Shown: positions 23,808 through 31,788, counted from the stretch's first letter. The stretch: DNA of 64,000 nt from an uncultured Dysgonomonas sp. (GCF_900079725.1 NZ_LT599032.1:494948-558947); one strand, 5' to 3'. Notes: a model not told the origin generated them from the letters alone. Translations and numbers: made by a program.

Positions 23808-25082
23808 ATGCCATATCAAAATTTAGACGAACTTAAATCAGAAATAGTAACGCTATGGGAGAGTGGAAAGTATTCGAGTATAGCAGACCTGACTAGACAT
23901 ATCATAGCTGAACATGGTGACTTCGGACGGGAACAGGATAGTTTAAGACGGAGCGTGAGTAAGATAATTCAAGACTCAGAGCCTGACAAAGAGCTGCTTG
24001 TTGAGAATGTAAGACTCGCTAAAGATAAACAACGCTTACAAGATGTTCAGAGGATTGAAAGAAAGGCATTTCGGGAAGATGTGAGGGTGGAGAATGCTGT
24101 GGCTCAATTTGGAAAAGAGTTAGCCAATCAAAACAAACTTCACGCAAAAAAACTGATTGAAAATATCAATATTAAGCCTTTAGAATACAGTGCCGATAAA
24201 CATGGTGTAGGCGTAATACAAATAACAGACGTTCATGCAAATGAGCTTATAGATTTGCCACACAATCAGTATAATTGGACTGTACTGTCTAAGCGGATGA
24301 AAAAACTGATTAATGAATCATTGAGATATTTTGCTTTCCGTAATGTTGAGAAGGTCATAATGGTCTATACTGGCGACCTCTGTAATTCCGACCGCCGATT
24401 GGATGAATTGCTAAATCAAAGCACGAACAGAGCAAAAGCAGCTAACCTATTGGCTCATATCATAACCCAATCTATACTTGAGGTACGTAATGCCGGATAT
24501 GAGGTTGGCATTGTCTCGGTACTAGGCAACGAGAGTAGAGTAAAACAGGAAATGACATTCTCAAACGAGGCTTTTTCGGATAACTATGATTATACGATCA
24601 TGGCGCAAGTCAAACAAGTATTAGAATTTGCCAATATTCAAGGAATAATGTTTCATTCTATTGATAAGATGGAGAACGTTATAGACTTCGGAGAGCAAAA
24701 ATGGCTCGTAATGCACGATATGCCACAGTCTACATCGAAACAAGAAAAAACTCAATCTATTATCGGTAAATACGCACTAAGCGGTAAGCCTGTGGACTTT
24801 GTTATATCAGGTCACATTCATGCACATAGAGGAACGGATATATCATGTCGGTCAGGGTCTATGAGTGGATCGAACACGTTTAACGAGCATGCTTTAGGTC
24901 TTATTGGTCGTGCATCTGGAGTATGTTATGTTGTAGATGGTAAAGAGCGATACTATCAGTATATAGACCTTCAATATGCAGATAACGAAGGGTACGGAAT
25001 AGTAAAAGAATTAGAAGCGTACAACATAAAATCTGAGTTGAAAACTAGACAACAAACAGCTATATTTCAGGTAGTAATATGA
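23808..25082 (+). CDS. Metallophosphoesterase with N-terminal helix-turn-helix-like part
   Basis: The 424-residue protein has the full calcineurin-type set of metal ligands: ITDVH at 139-143, YTGDL at 187-191, LGNES near 240, VMHDMP and SGHIHAH in the last third. The first 60 residues look like a DNA-binding helical domain (SSIADLTRHIIAEHGDF), followed by a coiled stretch. Related phage proteins are often annotated as DNA exonuclease-like. The substrate is not predictable. It overlaps the next, kinase-like gene by four bases (ATGA). Confidence 0.82.
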   Translation: MPYQNLDELKSEIVTLWESGKYSSIADLTRHIIAEHGDFGREQDSLRRSVSKIIQDSEPDKELLVENVRLAKDKQRLQDVQRIERKAFREDVRVENAVAQFGKELANQNKLHAKKLIENINIKPLEYSADKHGVGVIQITDVHANELIDLPHNQYNWTVLSKRMKKLINESLRYFAFRNVEKVIMVYTGDLCNSDRRLDELLNQSTNRAKAANLLAHIITQSILEVRNAGYEVGIVSVLGNESRVKQEMTFSNEAFSDNYDYTIMAQVKQVLEFANIQGIMFHSIDKMENVIDFGEQKWLVMHDMPQSTSKQEKTQSIIGKYALSGKPVDFVISGHIHAHRGTDISCRSGSMSGSNTFNEHALGLIGRASGVCYVVDGKERYYQYIDLQYADNEGYGIVKELEAYNIKSELKTRQQTAIFQVVI

Positions 25083-25573
25083 GAACCGAAACAGTAAGGG
25101 ATATAATAGAGTTGTTTGACAGTGCCGACATAATGATGGCTTATCACGATATTCTTTGCGGTGATCTGATTGCAGAAGGTTGTTCGAGAGTTGTCTATGA
25201 ATGTGATTATGATAAATCATGTGTTGTAAAAATACATAAGAATGTATACCGTTTGCCATCAGATAACATTCTCGAATGGGAGTTATGGGAAATGGTAAAG
25301 GGCATGACTAACGATGTTCCTAAGTGGTTTGCTCCCTGTGTCAGAATATCCGAGAACGGACGTATCCTTATTCAAAAGAAAACAACACCTCTGACTGATA
25401 AGCAGTGGAACTCATTAGATCAAATACCCACATACCTTTCAGATGTAAAAAAATCGAACTTTGGAACATATAAAGGTCATATTTGCATGCACGATTACGC
25501 TTTCACTCTGTATCGGTTAGGAATTAGTAACAAGATGCGTAAAATATCAAAAGAAAATAGAACAAGATTATAA
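25079..25573 (+). CDS. Small protein-kinase-like protein
   Basis: The 164-residue product shows most of the kinase-fold landmarks in the right order. These are a turn GCSRVVYE at 34-41 in the place of the glycine loop, VVKIH with Lys51, an acidic helix EWELWEMV at 66-73, a catalytic-loop-like SDVKKSNFG at 121-129 (Asp122, Asn127), and HDYAF at 138-142 in the place of DFG. It is much shorter than a full kinase. Whether it is active is open. It is translationally coupled to the metallophosphoesterase, which invites the idea of a paired on/off system. Confidence 0.55.
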   Translation: MRTETVRDIIELFDSADIMMAYHDILCGDLIAEGCSRVVYECDYDKSCVVKIHKNVYRLPSDNILEWELWEMVKGMTNDVPKWFAPCVRISENGRILIQKKTTPLTDKQWNSLDQIPTYLSDVKKSNFGTYKGHICMHDYAFTLYRLGISNKMRKISKENRTRL

Positions 25574-25620
25574 ACTACGAACACGAACTATCAGATACAA
25601 TTCAATTTAAAAAGTAAAAA

Positions 25621-26028
25621 ATGGAAATAGAATTAGAAGAATACGAATTACCTAAAGGTAAAATGATGCATGATGTGACCGCTTATACCAAAGTCGGCTT
25701 ATTCCGTGTAAATGATGGTGTGGCTACATTTATTGTCTCGGTAGTGAAAGTCGGTGATCCTCCATTTAGTATGCCGATGCCTTTGGAATTAGTAACAAGC
25801 CATATTAGACATAAATCTGCAAAAGAAACTGAAAGCGATATAGCGGCTAAAATAGTGAAACGACTAGAGGATATAAGCGCAAAATTTGACACTATCACCG
25901 AAACGAAAGAAATAGAATCAATTCCTCAAATTTACCATGAAGAAAAGATAGATGGATCAACTTTATTAAAAGCTATCGCATTAGCTCAAAACCCTGATTT
26001 GGCAGCAAAACTATTAAATAACGAATAA
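25621..26028 (+). CDS. Early phage protein, unknown
   Basis: The 135-residue protein has a beta-rich first half and a helical second half ending in an Ala/Leu-rich helix (LLKAIALAQNPDLAAKLL). It has no recognised domain. It is followed by 140 bases with a G/C-containing imperfect hairpin near 26060-26095 that might act as a terminator. Confidence 0.6.
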   Translation: MEIELEEYELPKGKMMHDVTAYTKVGLFRVNDGVATFIVSVVKVGDPPFSMPMPLELVTSHIRHKSAKETESDIAAKIVKRLEDISAKFDTITETKEIESIPQIYHEEKIDGSTLLKAIALAQNPDLAAKLLNNE

Positions 26029-26167
26029 CAACTTCCCAACCTTAACACACAGGAAGCGAAGAGGAAAGGAATGTAGGGGTATCCCGACCCTCTTTTCCAT
26101 TCTCGCATACCAGCGTTTGGTCTAAAATAAACATTTTGGGTACAAATCACTTTTAACTAAAACAAAT

Positions 26168-26737
26168 ATGCAAGAAATAGAAAGATTTAAAAAAGAAGCA
26201 TTAAACAGGAATCTTTGTGGTGAATTTCATCGCTTATGGGATAAGATGGAAACTAGGGAAGATTTTTTACAGTTTTCTTTAAATCCGAAAAGTATATCAT
26301 ATGTCGCTCTATCAACGTGGGAAGGCTGGGGATTATCTACAGAATATATTAAAAAGGAATTTTCCAAACATATTAATAGAGCTAACAAATTCACCAACAA
26401 AGCTTTTTTGTATTGCAGGGCGGAAGGGCAACACATTATAGATTGCACTGAAAATAATATCATGGATACAACTGGTGTCTTTATTATTCAAAAAACTAAG
26501 TGTCCTATAATTCACGTAAATAACAATAGCGATATTGATGTTGAGTGCAAAGGTATGAATATTGTTAAAATATACATATACGATACATCTAAAGTGAATA
26601 TAAAGATTGATAATTCGTGTAAAGTATTTGTCATGTCCTTATCAGAAGAATCGTTTATTGAGTGTAATGTGCCCGAACTGATGAAGATAAGACACGGAGA
26701 TGTAAGGCATTATGCTTATGGAGAAGGAAACTATTAA
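26168..26737 (+). CDS. Beta-rich phage protein of unknown function (paralog of the gene at 4201)
   Basis: The 189-residue product matches the gene at 4201-4707 in layout: a helical N terminus with NLCGEF, then LSTEYIKKEF, then a series of short strands such as VKIYIYDTSKVNIKIDNS. It differs in a middle insertion with CRAEGQ and an extra C-terminal strand. A terminator follows 54 bases after the stop. Function unknown; the family is discussed under findings. Confidence 0.7.
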   Translation: MQEIERFKKEALNRNLCGEFHRLWDKMETREDFLQFSLNPKSISYVALSTWEGWGLSTEYIKKEFSKHINRANKFTNKAFLYCRAEGQHIIDCTENNIMDTTGVFIIQKTKCPIIHVNNNSDIDVECKGMNIVKIYIYDTSKVNIKIDNSCKVFVMSLSEESFIECNVPELMKIRHGDVRHYAYGEGNY

Positions 26738-26790
26738 AAACATATAACACATTTGGAAGATAAACAGACACTTATACCACAAACTAACCG

Positions 26791-26822
26791 AGCCAGTCAG
26801 AAATGATTGGCTTTGTTGTTTT
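26791..26822 (+). terminator. Intrinsic terminator of the early block
   Basis: AGCCAGTC and GATTGGCT pair over eight bases with one wobble and a six-base loop, followed by TTTGTTGTTTTTT. Confidence 0.8.
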
Positions 26823-27690
26823 TTAGAAGCAAAATAGAAGCAAGCAGTAAGCAAAAGACAAGCTAAAAACAACCTAATGTAAATGATAATGTATAATGGT
26901 AATGTAAATGAAGAATGAATAATCTAAAGATTATATATTTTGTCGATGTTATTTATTCGGAAGAAATGGACTTAAATACGGAAGAAATAGGCATTGTTTC
27001 CGAATTTAGTACACAAAGAAAAGTAAAGTAAATAAAAGAAAAGTAAATAACCTTAAAGGTTAGTCGTTACACTCACATGAAAGAAATAACCTAACTAAGC
27101 TGATATACTCTAATACTCCGTAAGGCTGTCCGGTTAACTAATAAAAAAAACAATTTATGGCGTTTTGCGTCGATTTTAACCGCATCGACCTTATCCGATG
27201 TACACCGAACAGGACAAAGTGCCTCAAATCGGCTAAAAAGTGCCAAATACGATATGTTTTTAGAATCCCCATGTTAAACAAAACTTAAAACACCTCTAAT
27301 TTACTATCTATGGATTGATTTAAGGAACTTTTACACTAAATGTGAATACTTATTCACCCGATAAAAGATAATCGAAATTAGATAGGTTAAAATCGTTATT
27401 TTATTTCATGCTATTCTGAGGGAGTAAATGAGGGTACAAGTGATGGTACTACTGAGGGAACAAATTATCGGCAGTAAATCAGTCATCCTACCGTAATTTT
27501 GAACCAATTCACAAAGAAAGGTCTTTCTCTCTCATACTCTCTCTATCTAAAGAAATAACCTATACTAATACTATTACTATTACCTAGAGGGGATACAAGG
27601 AGGATATATCCCCCATTGATCCCCCTTAGAAAGTATTTGTGGATGCGATGTTTGAAAATTGGAATAAAACAACTCTACATGAACCGTCAC
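26823..27690. other. Gene-free stretch with short direct repeats, possible replication origin
   Basis: No convincing frame is present in about 870 bases. The stretch holds repeated strings: TAATGTAAATGA twice near 26880-26910, AAAGAAAAGTAAA twice near 27016-27045, and AAAGAAATAACCT twice about 470 bases apart (near 27081 and 27550). The RepL-like gene lies 1 kb to the right. An origin or a regulatory region would both fit; I see no DnaA boxes that convince me. Confidence 0.35.
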
Positions 27691-27721
27691 TTGCACATCA
27701 GGCGAAAGTTGGGTATATTTA
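27691..27721 (+). promoter_or_regulatory. Phage promoter TTG-N20-TATATTTA
   Basis: TTG at 27691 and TATATTTA at 27714 are exactly 20 bases apart, and the gene at 27746 starts 24 bases further on. Confidence 0.82.
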
Positions 27722-27745
27722 GGTAAATGATTAAATGAAAAGATT

Positions 27746-28063
27746 ATGATTAAGCCTTATCGATTAAAACATATACCAACAGGCGTATATTATCAACCTC
27801 ATAAACATAGAGGAAGCAATGTTTCACTAAAAGGCAAGGTGTATCTAAATGGAACACATGGATTAAGTTCGGCATGGACTTACGCAAAACGATATCCAGA
27901 TAGTGCCAATAATCAAACATTCAGTATTTTCGTGGAGAAAGACAGTCGGATATACAAAATGCTTGAGGATAAGTTCACATGGCATGAATGTAAGTATTTA
28001 CGAGCTCAGTTAAAAGCTGAGACAAATGTTTGGGATTGGCAAATAGAAGAGCTAAGTGTCTAA
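27746..28063 (+). CDS. Small phage protein of the YR(L/I)KH-P-(T/S)G family, unknown
   Basis: The 105-residue protein begins MIKPYRLKHIPTGVYYQP and contains LKGKVYLNG. A shorter relative lies at 30769 (YRIKHKPSGLY, NGQVYF). The shared beta-hairpin-like N terminus suggests a small fold duplicated within the phage. First gene of the transcript from the promoter at 27691. Function unknown. Confidence 0.65.
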   Translation: MIKPYRLKHIPTGVYYQPHKHRGSNVSLKGKVYLNGTHGLSSAWTYAKRYPDSANNQTFSIFVEKDSRIYKMLEDKFTWHECKYLRAQLKAETNVWDWQIEELSV

Positions 28064-28116
28064 ATACACCCACTTAGTTGAATAAAAGCAGAATAATTGT
28101 GTAAAAATAGATAGTT

Positions 28117-28413
28117 ATGACATTGAAAGAAAAATACGACTCAGCTTGTAATAAATATGCAAAGCAATTTGCTAAAAAACAAGGATTATATTTTGATTAT
28201 TGGATAGGACATGACGATCAGATAGGATCACTTGCGTCATTTAGTGATACATATTACTTCACTATGGAAAATATAAAGTTGGATATGGATCAAGATATAC
28301 CGAAAGGCGAGGCTTTAAAGTGGCATGAGGATAGTGTAAATCTTCACTATACATGTCAAGGAGATATGAACTATTTTAGCTACCTTATGGGGAGAGGGCT
28401 ATTGAAGAAATGA
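28117..28413 (+). CDS. Small phage protein, unknown
   Basis: The 98-residue protein has an N-terminal helix with Lys/Ala and a middle FDYWIGHDDQIGSLASFSD. From memory it resembles hypotheticals in other Bacteroidetes phages. It overlaps the next start by four bases. Confidence 0.6.
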   Translation: MTLKEKYDSACNKYAKQFAKKQGLYFDYWIGHDDQIGSLASFSDTYYFTMENIKLDMDQDIPKGEALKWHEDSVNLHYTCQGDMNYFSYLMGRGLLKK

Positions 28414-28685
28414 GCAGATCGTATCGGAAAGCAATATTTAAAGATAAACGCAAGAATTATAAAATATCTCAGTTTGCAAATCGGATAATCAGGAGAGTAC
28501 AGAAATATTTTGTCCGAAATATTGCGAATTTATCCGACATAGAAGATTACAATATTCCTAATCACCACGAGATATTCAATGACTATGATTATTGCGATTA
28601 TCGCTTTACACCCGAGTATGACTATAAAGGAAAAAATAAAACAAGAGATGTCTTAATTAGTCAAAAAAAATGGAGAAGAAAGTAG
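28410..28685 (+). CDS. Small basic/acidic phage protein, unknown
   Basis: The 91-residue protein has a strongly basic first half (SRSYRKAIFKDKRKNYK) and a Tyr/Asp-rich second half. It overlaps its neighbour by four bases at the start and ends one base before the convergent RepL-like gene. Function unknown; nucleic-acid binding is only a guess from charge. Confidence 0.55.
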   Translation: MSRSYRKAIFKDKRKNYKISQFANRIIRRVQKYFVRNIANLSDIEDYNIPNHHEIFNDYDYCDYRFTPEYDYKGKNKTRDVLISQKKWRRK

Positions 28686-29165
28686 TTAAGGTCGTATCAG
28701 TTCGTTATAAAGCTCTATTCTATTTCCGTTGAATATTAGTAATGGGTTTATCATATAAACTTTAGGTTGAGAGGATTCTGCTATGAAGCCTTTTCCTTTT
28801 AGTTCACGTATAGCTCGATAGATATTGTTATTGTCCTTATACCCTGTAAAGTCCATGCACTTCCTCATAGTGAAGTCAATCGTATCGGTACTATCCATCT
28901 CGGATATGATATAAAACATAACTTTTAATGCCGGAGTACTCAACTCTAACATCTTATGCCATCCTTCTCGATATACTTTTGTAAACCTTTTCTTATCATA
29001 CAGTTTCGGCGGCGTAACAAAACCAATAACTCCAGTATGGACTTCTCCATCCAAATTATATACCTCGTTGCTGCCTTTGTTTGGAATGATTTTCTGTCTT
29101 GAACTAGGTTTAAATGTATCTTCTGTAAAGAATGGGTTTTTATCTTTTACCTTTCTAGGCTTCAT
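28686..29165 (-). CDS. RepL-like winged-helix replication protein (candidate)
   Basis: The 159-residue product has a disordered basic N terminus and then a region typical of RepL/plasmid-replication winged helices. That region reads FTKVYREGWHKMLELSTPALKVMFYIISEM, split here by the helix boundary near residue 85, then FTGYKDNNNIYRAIRELKGKG as the recognition part. RepL proteins initiate plasmid replication; homologs in phages are presumed to do the same. It could instead be only a regulator. It has its own promoter whose predicted start coincides with the ATG. Confidence 0.6.
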   Translation of the reverse strand: MKPRKVKDKNPFFTEDTFKPSSRQKIIPNKGSNEVYNLDGEVHTGVIGFVTPPKLYDKKRFTKVYREGWHKMLELSTPALKVMFYIISEMDSTDTIDFTMRKCMDFTGYKDNNNIYRAIRELKGKGFIAESSQPKVYMINPLLIFNGNRIELYNELIRP

Positions 29166-29170
29166 ATAGA

Positions 29171-29201
29171 TAAATATAAGGCTAATTTAACCACAAAACA
29201 A
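29171..29201 (-). promoter_or_regulatory. Phage promoter TTG-N20-TATATTTA for the RepL-like gene
   Basis: TTG (29201-29199) and TATATTTA (29178-29171) are exactly 20 bases apart on the minus strand. Five bases separate the -7 box from the ATG at 29165, so the mRNA should be leaderless. Confidence 0.82.
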
Positions 29202-29508
29202 GGCTACTTTAGCATTATTATGAAAAGTTAGTAGTAAGTATATCAATGAAATATGAGTAATTGCTATTTCTTAATATAATAAGAGGACGAAGTCGGATGA
29301 CTTCGGACATAGTAAAATAAAAATAACCGCACAGATTGTACTTCTCCATGCGGTTCTTATTTCCCATAATAATAGCTAGTACTAATAAGGGCGACTTTTT
29401 TAGTCCTATTATTATCGCAAGGCTCAAAACTTAATCGAGTAACCCGAGCCTCGAAACGGAATGTAAAATACATCCGAGAGATACTGCAATATACAACCAA
29501 TTTACCTC
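29202..29508. other. Gene-free stretch between divergent units, with several inverted repeats
   Basis: No gene is visible. It holds the palindrome GAAGTC-GGAT-GACTTC at 29289-29304, a hairpin AACCGCA/TGCGGTT at 29325-29355 followed by CTTATTTCC, and a GGCTC/GAGCC pair near 29422-29455. These could be a terminator and operator sites for the flanking divergent promoters. Confidence 0.5.
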
Positions 29509-29539
29509 TTTCACAAGCCACTCATTTTTAGTATATTTA
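29509..29539 (+). promoter_or_regulatory. Phage promoter (TTTC variant)
   Basis: TATATTTA at 29532 follows TTTC at 29509 after 20 bases, with the same CAA-CCACT-TTTTTA surroundings as the promoter at 22309. The gene at 29563 starts 23 bases downstream. Confidence 0.7.
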
Positions 29540-29562
29540 GATATAAACAAATTATATTAATT

Positions 29563-29781
29563 ATGACAATCAAAGAATTACAACAAGCAAAAGTTGAATT
29601 GGATAAGGATTTGACGAAATCAGTCAACGACATTATTAACAACTTCTATAAAACGAATGGAATTATACCTAGTGGAATAACTGCTTCGATAGAATTAATT
29701 GAAGTGAAGATAGATACTGAGGCTAAACCTATTTCATCACACATTGACATTACAGTTAAAAGTAAATTTAATTTAGCATAA
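29563..29781 (+). CDS. Small phage protein, unknown
   Basis: The 72-residue protein begins MTIKELQQAKVELDKDL and ends in beta strands. It is the first of nine very small genes packed head to tail. No function recognised. Confidence 0.6.
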   Translation: MTIKELQQAKVELDKDLTKSVNDIINNFYKTNGIIPSGITASIELIEVKIDTEAKPISSHIDITVKSKFNLA

Positions 29782-29783
29782 CC

Positions 29784-30080
29784 ATGAACATCACGCTAGA
29801 TCAACTCAAAGAAATAGCTAAGGCTGGGTATGCCACAAGTTGTGTATATAACAAATTAATAGATGAATGCTCAATAAAATGGGATGACACTATAAGTATA
29901 CTTCTATACCCAAAAGATATGATTGAAATATTACATGTTGAAATGAATAAGTCATCATATGTATGCTTGAATGCTGATGGAGATAATTTCAACCACTTAG
30001 CCGCCATACTCAAAATGGAAGAACTCGGACTAATAGAAAAACAGAGATATGAAGAAACTGAAAATAACAAACTGTTCTGA
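29784..30080 (+). CDS. Small phage protein, unknown
   Basis: The 98-residue acidic protein has a mixed alpha/beta pattern (LDQLKEIAKAGYATS; VCLNADGDNFNHLAAIL). Its 3' end overlaps the next gene by 32 bases in another frame. Confidence 0.55.
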   Translation: MNITLDQLKEIAKAGYATSCVYNKLIDECSIKWDDTISILLYPKDMIEILHVEMNKSSYVCLNADGDNFNHLAAILKMEELGLIEKQRYEETENNKLF

Positions 30081-30219
30081 TAAGCTAATGTGGTATCGAG
30101 ATAAAGTAGGGCAAACAGTACCGTTCCTGTTCAAAATAAGCGAAGGGTATATGTCTCGTGAAGATGCAGGGTTTACAAATATAGTATTAGAAAAGGATGC
30201 TGAAATAATTGAAGAATGA
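30049..30219 (+). CDS. Very small phage protein, unknown
   Basis: The 56-residue frame begins MKKLKITNCSDKLMWYRD and contains KVGQTVPFLFKI. The start at 30049 is in frame with a later ATG at 30088; the longer form includes the string ITNCSDKLMWY, which I remember from similar small Bacteroidetes phage proteins. It overlaps the next gene by four bases. Confidence 0.55.
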   Translation: MKKLKITNCSDKLMWYRDKVGQTVPFLFKISEGYMSREDAGFTNIVLEKDAEIIEE

Positions 30220-30377
30220 AAGCATTCCTAAATAGATTGTTCCATATGCATCAGTATGTATGGATTGAATCAAAATATATTGATACTGAATACGAAGGAC
30301 AGCCGATGAAATACCACTTATTAATACAAGTATGCTCTATCTGTGGTAAAGTTAAAATAAATAAAACGAGATTATGA
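30216..30377 (+). CDS. Very small phage protein with CxxC, unknown
   Basis: The 53-residue protein starts MKAFLNRLFHMHQYVW and has a single CSIC pair near the end. A half zinc ribbon is possible. It overlaps both neighbours by ATGA, so translation is chained. Confidence 0.5.
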   Translation: MKAFLNRLFHMHQYVWIESKYIDTEYEGQPMKYHLLIQVCSICGKVKINKTRL

Positions 30378-30568
30378 AAAACAAATGGACTGATAACGAG
30401 AAAAGCATTCTATTAGGATATACTCAATCTTCTGATGAAGAAACTGTCGAAGATACGTTAGAATATATTAGACATATGATGTATTTCGAAGGTAATCATC
30501 CTGAACTAAAAGAAAGGAGCATCGGAGCGATTAAGAATATGTATTACAAAGTTACAAATGGGATATAA
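30374..30568 (+). CDS. Very small phage protein, possibly SANT/Myb-like helical domain
   Basis: The 64-residue protein begins KNKWTDNEKSILLGY, which resembles the first helix of SANT/Myb domains, and ends RSIGAIKNMYYKV, which resembles the third. DNA binding is a weak inference. After its TAA the same frame stays open for another 67 codons. Confidence 0.5.
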   Translation: MKNKWTDNEKSILLGYTQSSDEETVEDTLEYIRHMMYFEGNHPELKERSIGAIKNMYYKVTNGI

Positions 30569-30772
30569 AAATACTATTGGTACTGTGGAGACATTCTTGA
30601 TTATAACGAATTATGTAAGGCAACGTTAGCTGATACAGGAGAAAGACCATACCTCCCATATATAGATAAATATTGGAAAGCCTCAATGAAAGACGTATTT
30701 ATATACAACACTAAACTTTATCTGTATAATTTGAAATACAGAATTAAACAAATATTTACTTTAAGCCGATGA
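30569..30772 (+). other. In-frame open stretch after the stop at 30568, without a normal start codon
   Basis: The frame of the gene at 30374 continues past its TAA for 67 codons to a TGA at 30770. The translated string includes YYWYCGDILDYNELCKATL and KDVFIYNTKLYLYN and looks protein-like, but the only ATG is about 25 codons from the end. It is a broken gene, a readthrough extension, a gene with an unusual start, or chance. Confidence 0.3.
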
Positions 30773-30936
30773 AAGTATACAGAATTAAACACAAGCCGAG
30801 TGGGTTGTATATATATAACTCACAAAATGAATACTATAACAAAAACGGTCAGGTATATTTCCGTAAATGCTTCAACTTTGATAAATACGCATCAGACCCC
30901 GACTACGAAATACTTTACGATGAAATAAAAGATTAG
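30769..30936 (+). CDS. Very small phage protein of the YR(L/I)KH-P-(T/S)G family
   Basis: The 55-residue protein begins MKVYRIKHKPSGLYIYN and contains NGQVYFRKC. It is a short relative of the protein at 27746. Its ATG overlaps the TGA that closes the preceding open frame. Function unknown. Confidence 0.6.
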   Translation: MKVYRIKHKPSGLYIYNSQNEYYNKNGQVYFRKCFNFDKYASDPDYEILYDEIKD

Positions 30937-30941
30937 AAAAG

Positions 30942-31175
30942 ATGGAAGTAACTATAACAAATGGTGCAATTGTATTCGTTATATGCTGCTCGCTTGTAGG
31001 AGGTATATTGTTAGAACGATATACATCAAAGAGAACCAAGTATATAGAAATACTCGAAAGCCATATACAGAGGCAAGATAGTCTCATAAATCAGCTTAGA
31101 ACTGACAAAGACAGACTGCGGATAACACGTGCTGAATTTGACGAAGCAGTGAAACTACTAAACGAGAAGAAATGA
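30942..31175 (+). CDS. Small membrane-anchored coiled-coil phage protein
   Basis: The 77-residue protein has one membrane segment at about residues 8-25 (AIVFVICCSLVGGILL) and then a charged coiled coil to the end. This layout occurs in Rz-type spanins, but also in many small anchored phage proteins, and no lysis genes are near. It overlaps the next start by four bases. Confidence 0.55.
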   Translation: MEVTITNGAIVFVICCSLVGGILLERYTSKRTKYIEILESHIQRQDSLINQLRTDKDRLRITRAEFDEAVKLLNEKK

Positions 31176-31438
31176 AAAAGAAACTAACCCTAAAGATAAA
31201 CGCAACCATCCTGAAAGATAGAACCGAAATGGCTTCAATTATCAATACAAATGATATGGGTTCGGAAGGTAAAATAGTGCAAATCCGAATGACCGAGGAT
31301 GGAACAGGATTAAACCTATCATACGGAAATAGGTGGCTAATACTTAGAGATGGTGAGATAACTGAATGTAAAGTCTATATGAAAGAGATAGATGGTAAGA
31401 AACAAGAATGTATTAACCCACCAATAAGGCAGATATGA
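31172..31438 (+). CDS. Small phage protein, unknown
   Basis: The 88-residue beta-rich protein is chained by ATGA overlaps to both its neighbours. The strings SEGKIVQIRMTEDGTG and RWLILRDGEITECKV suggest a small barrel. Function unknown. Confidence 0.55.
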   Translation: MKKKLTLKINATILKDRTEMASIINTNDMGSEGKIVQIRMTEDGTGLNLSYGNRWLILRDGEITECKVYMKEIDGKKQECINPPIRQI

Positions 31439-31626
31439 GCCAAACAGACATAAGTAGCGAAATCGGAGAACTAAAGGACACAGTAGATAATCTTCGTGGT
31501 GCATTAGAGATACCTATGCCACCTCAGTTTCATGTAACACAAATGAAGAGTCAATTAGAGGAAATATCTGAGAAGCTAAAAGGAATTTACATCGAAATGA
31601 CAGACGAAAACCCGTGGAGCGAATAG
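31435..31626 (+). CDS. Small helical phage protein, unknown
   Basis: The 63-residue protein is mostly one or two helices (SEIGELKDTVDNLRGAL; MKSQLEEISEKLKGIY). It is the last gene of the chain that began at 29563. Confidence 0.55.
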   Translation: MSQTDISSEIGELKDTVDNLRGALEIPMPPQFHVTQMKSQLEEISEKLKGIYIEMTDENPWSE

Positions 31627-31764
31627 AGCCGATTCAAGACAGTCTACTGATAAAACCTAGCAATCCCTTATAGACAAACAGAAAATAGCACAGAAGTTAT
31701 GCGAATGAGTATAGAAAGGTATAGTAATGACTCAAGGAGAGTATAATTTTAAGTATAGAAAATT

Positions 31765-31788
31765 GAGGGGTATTTAGCCCCTCTTTTT
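31765..31788 (+). terminator. Intrinsic terminator of the small-gene chain
   Basis: GAGGGG and CCCCTC pair perfectly around a seven-base loop, followed by five T. Confidence 0.88.

Noticed and set aside
26823-27690. CRISPR-like array in the repeat-containing gene-free stretch
   Set aside because: The repeats are only 12-13 bases, irregularly spaced and few, and no cas genes are present.
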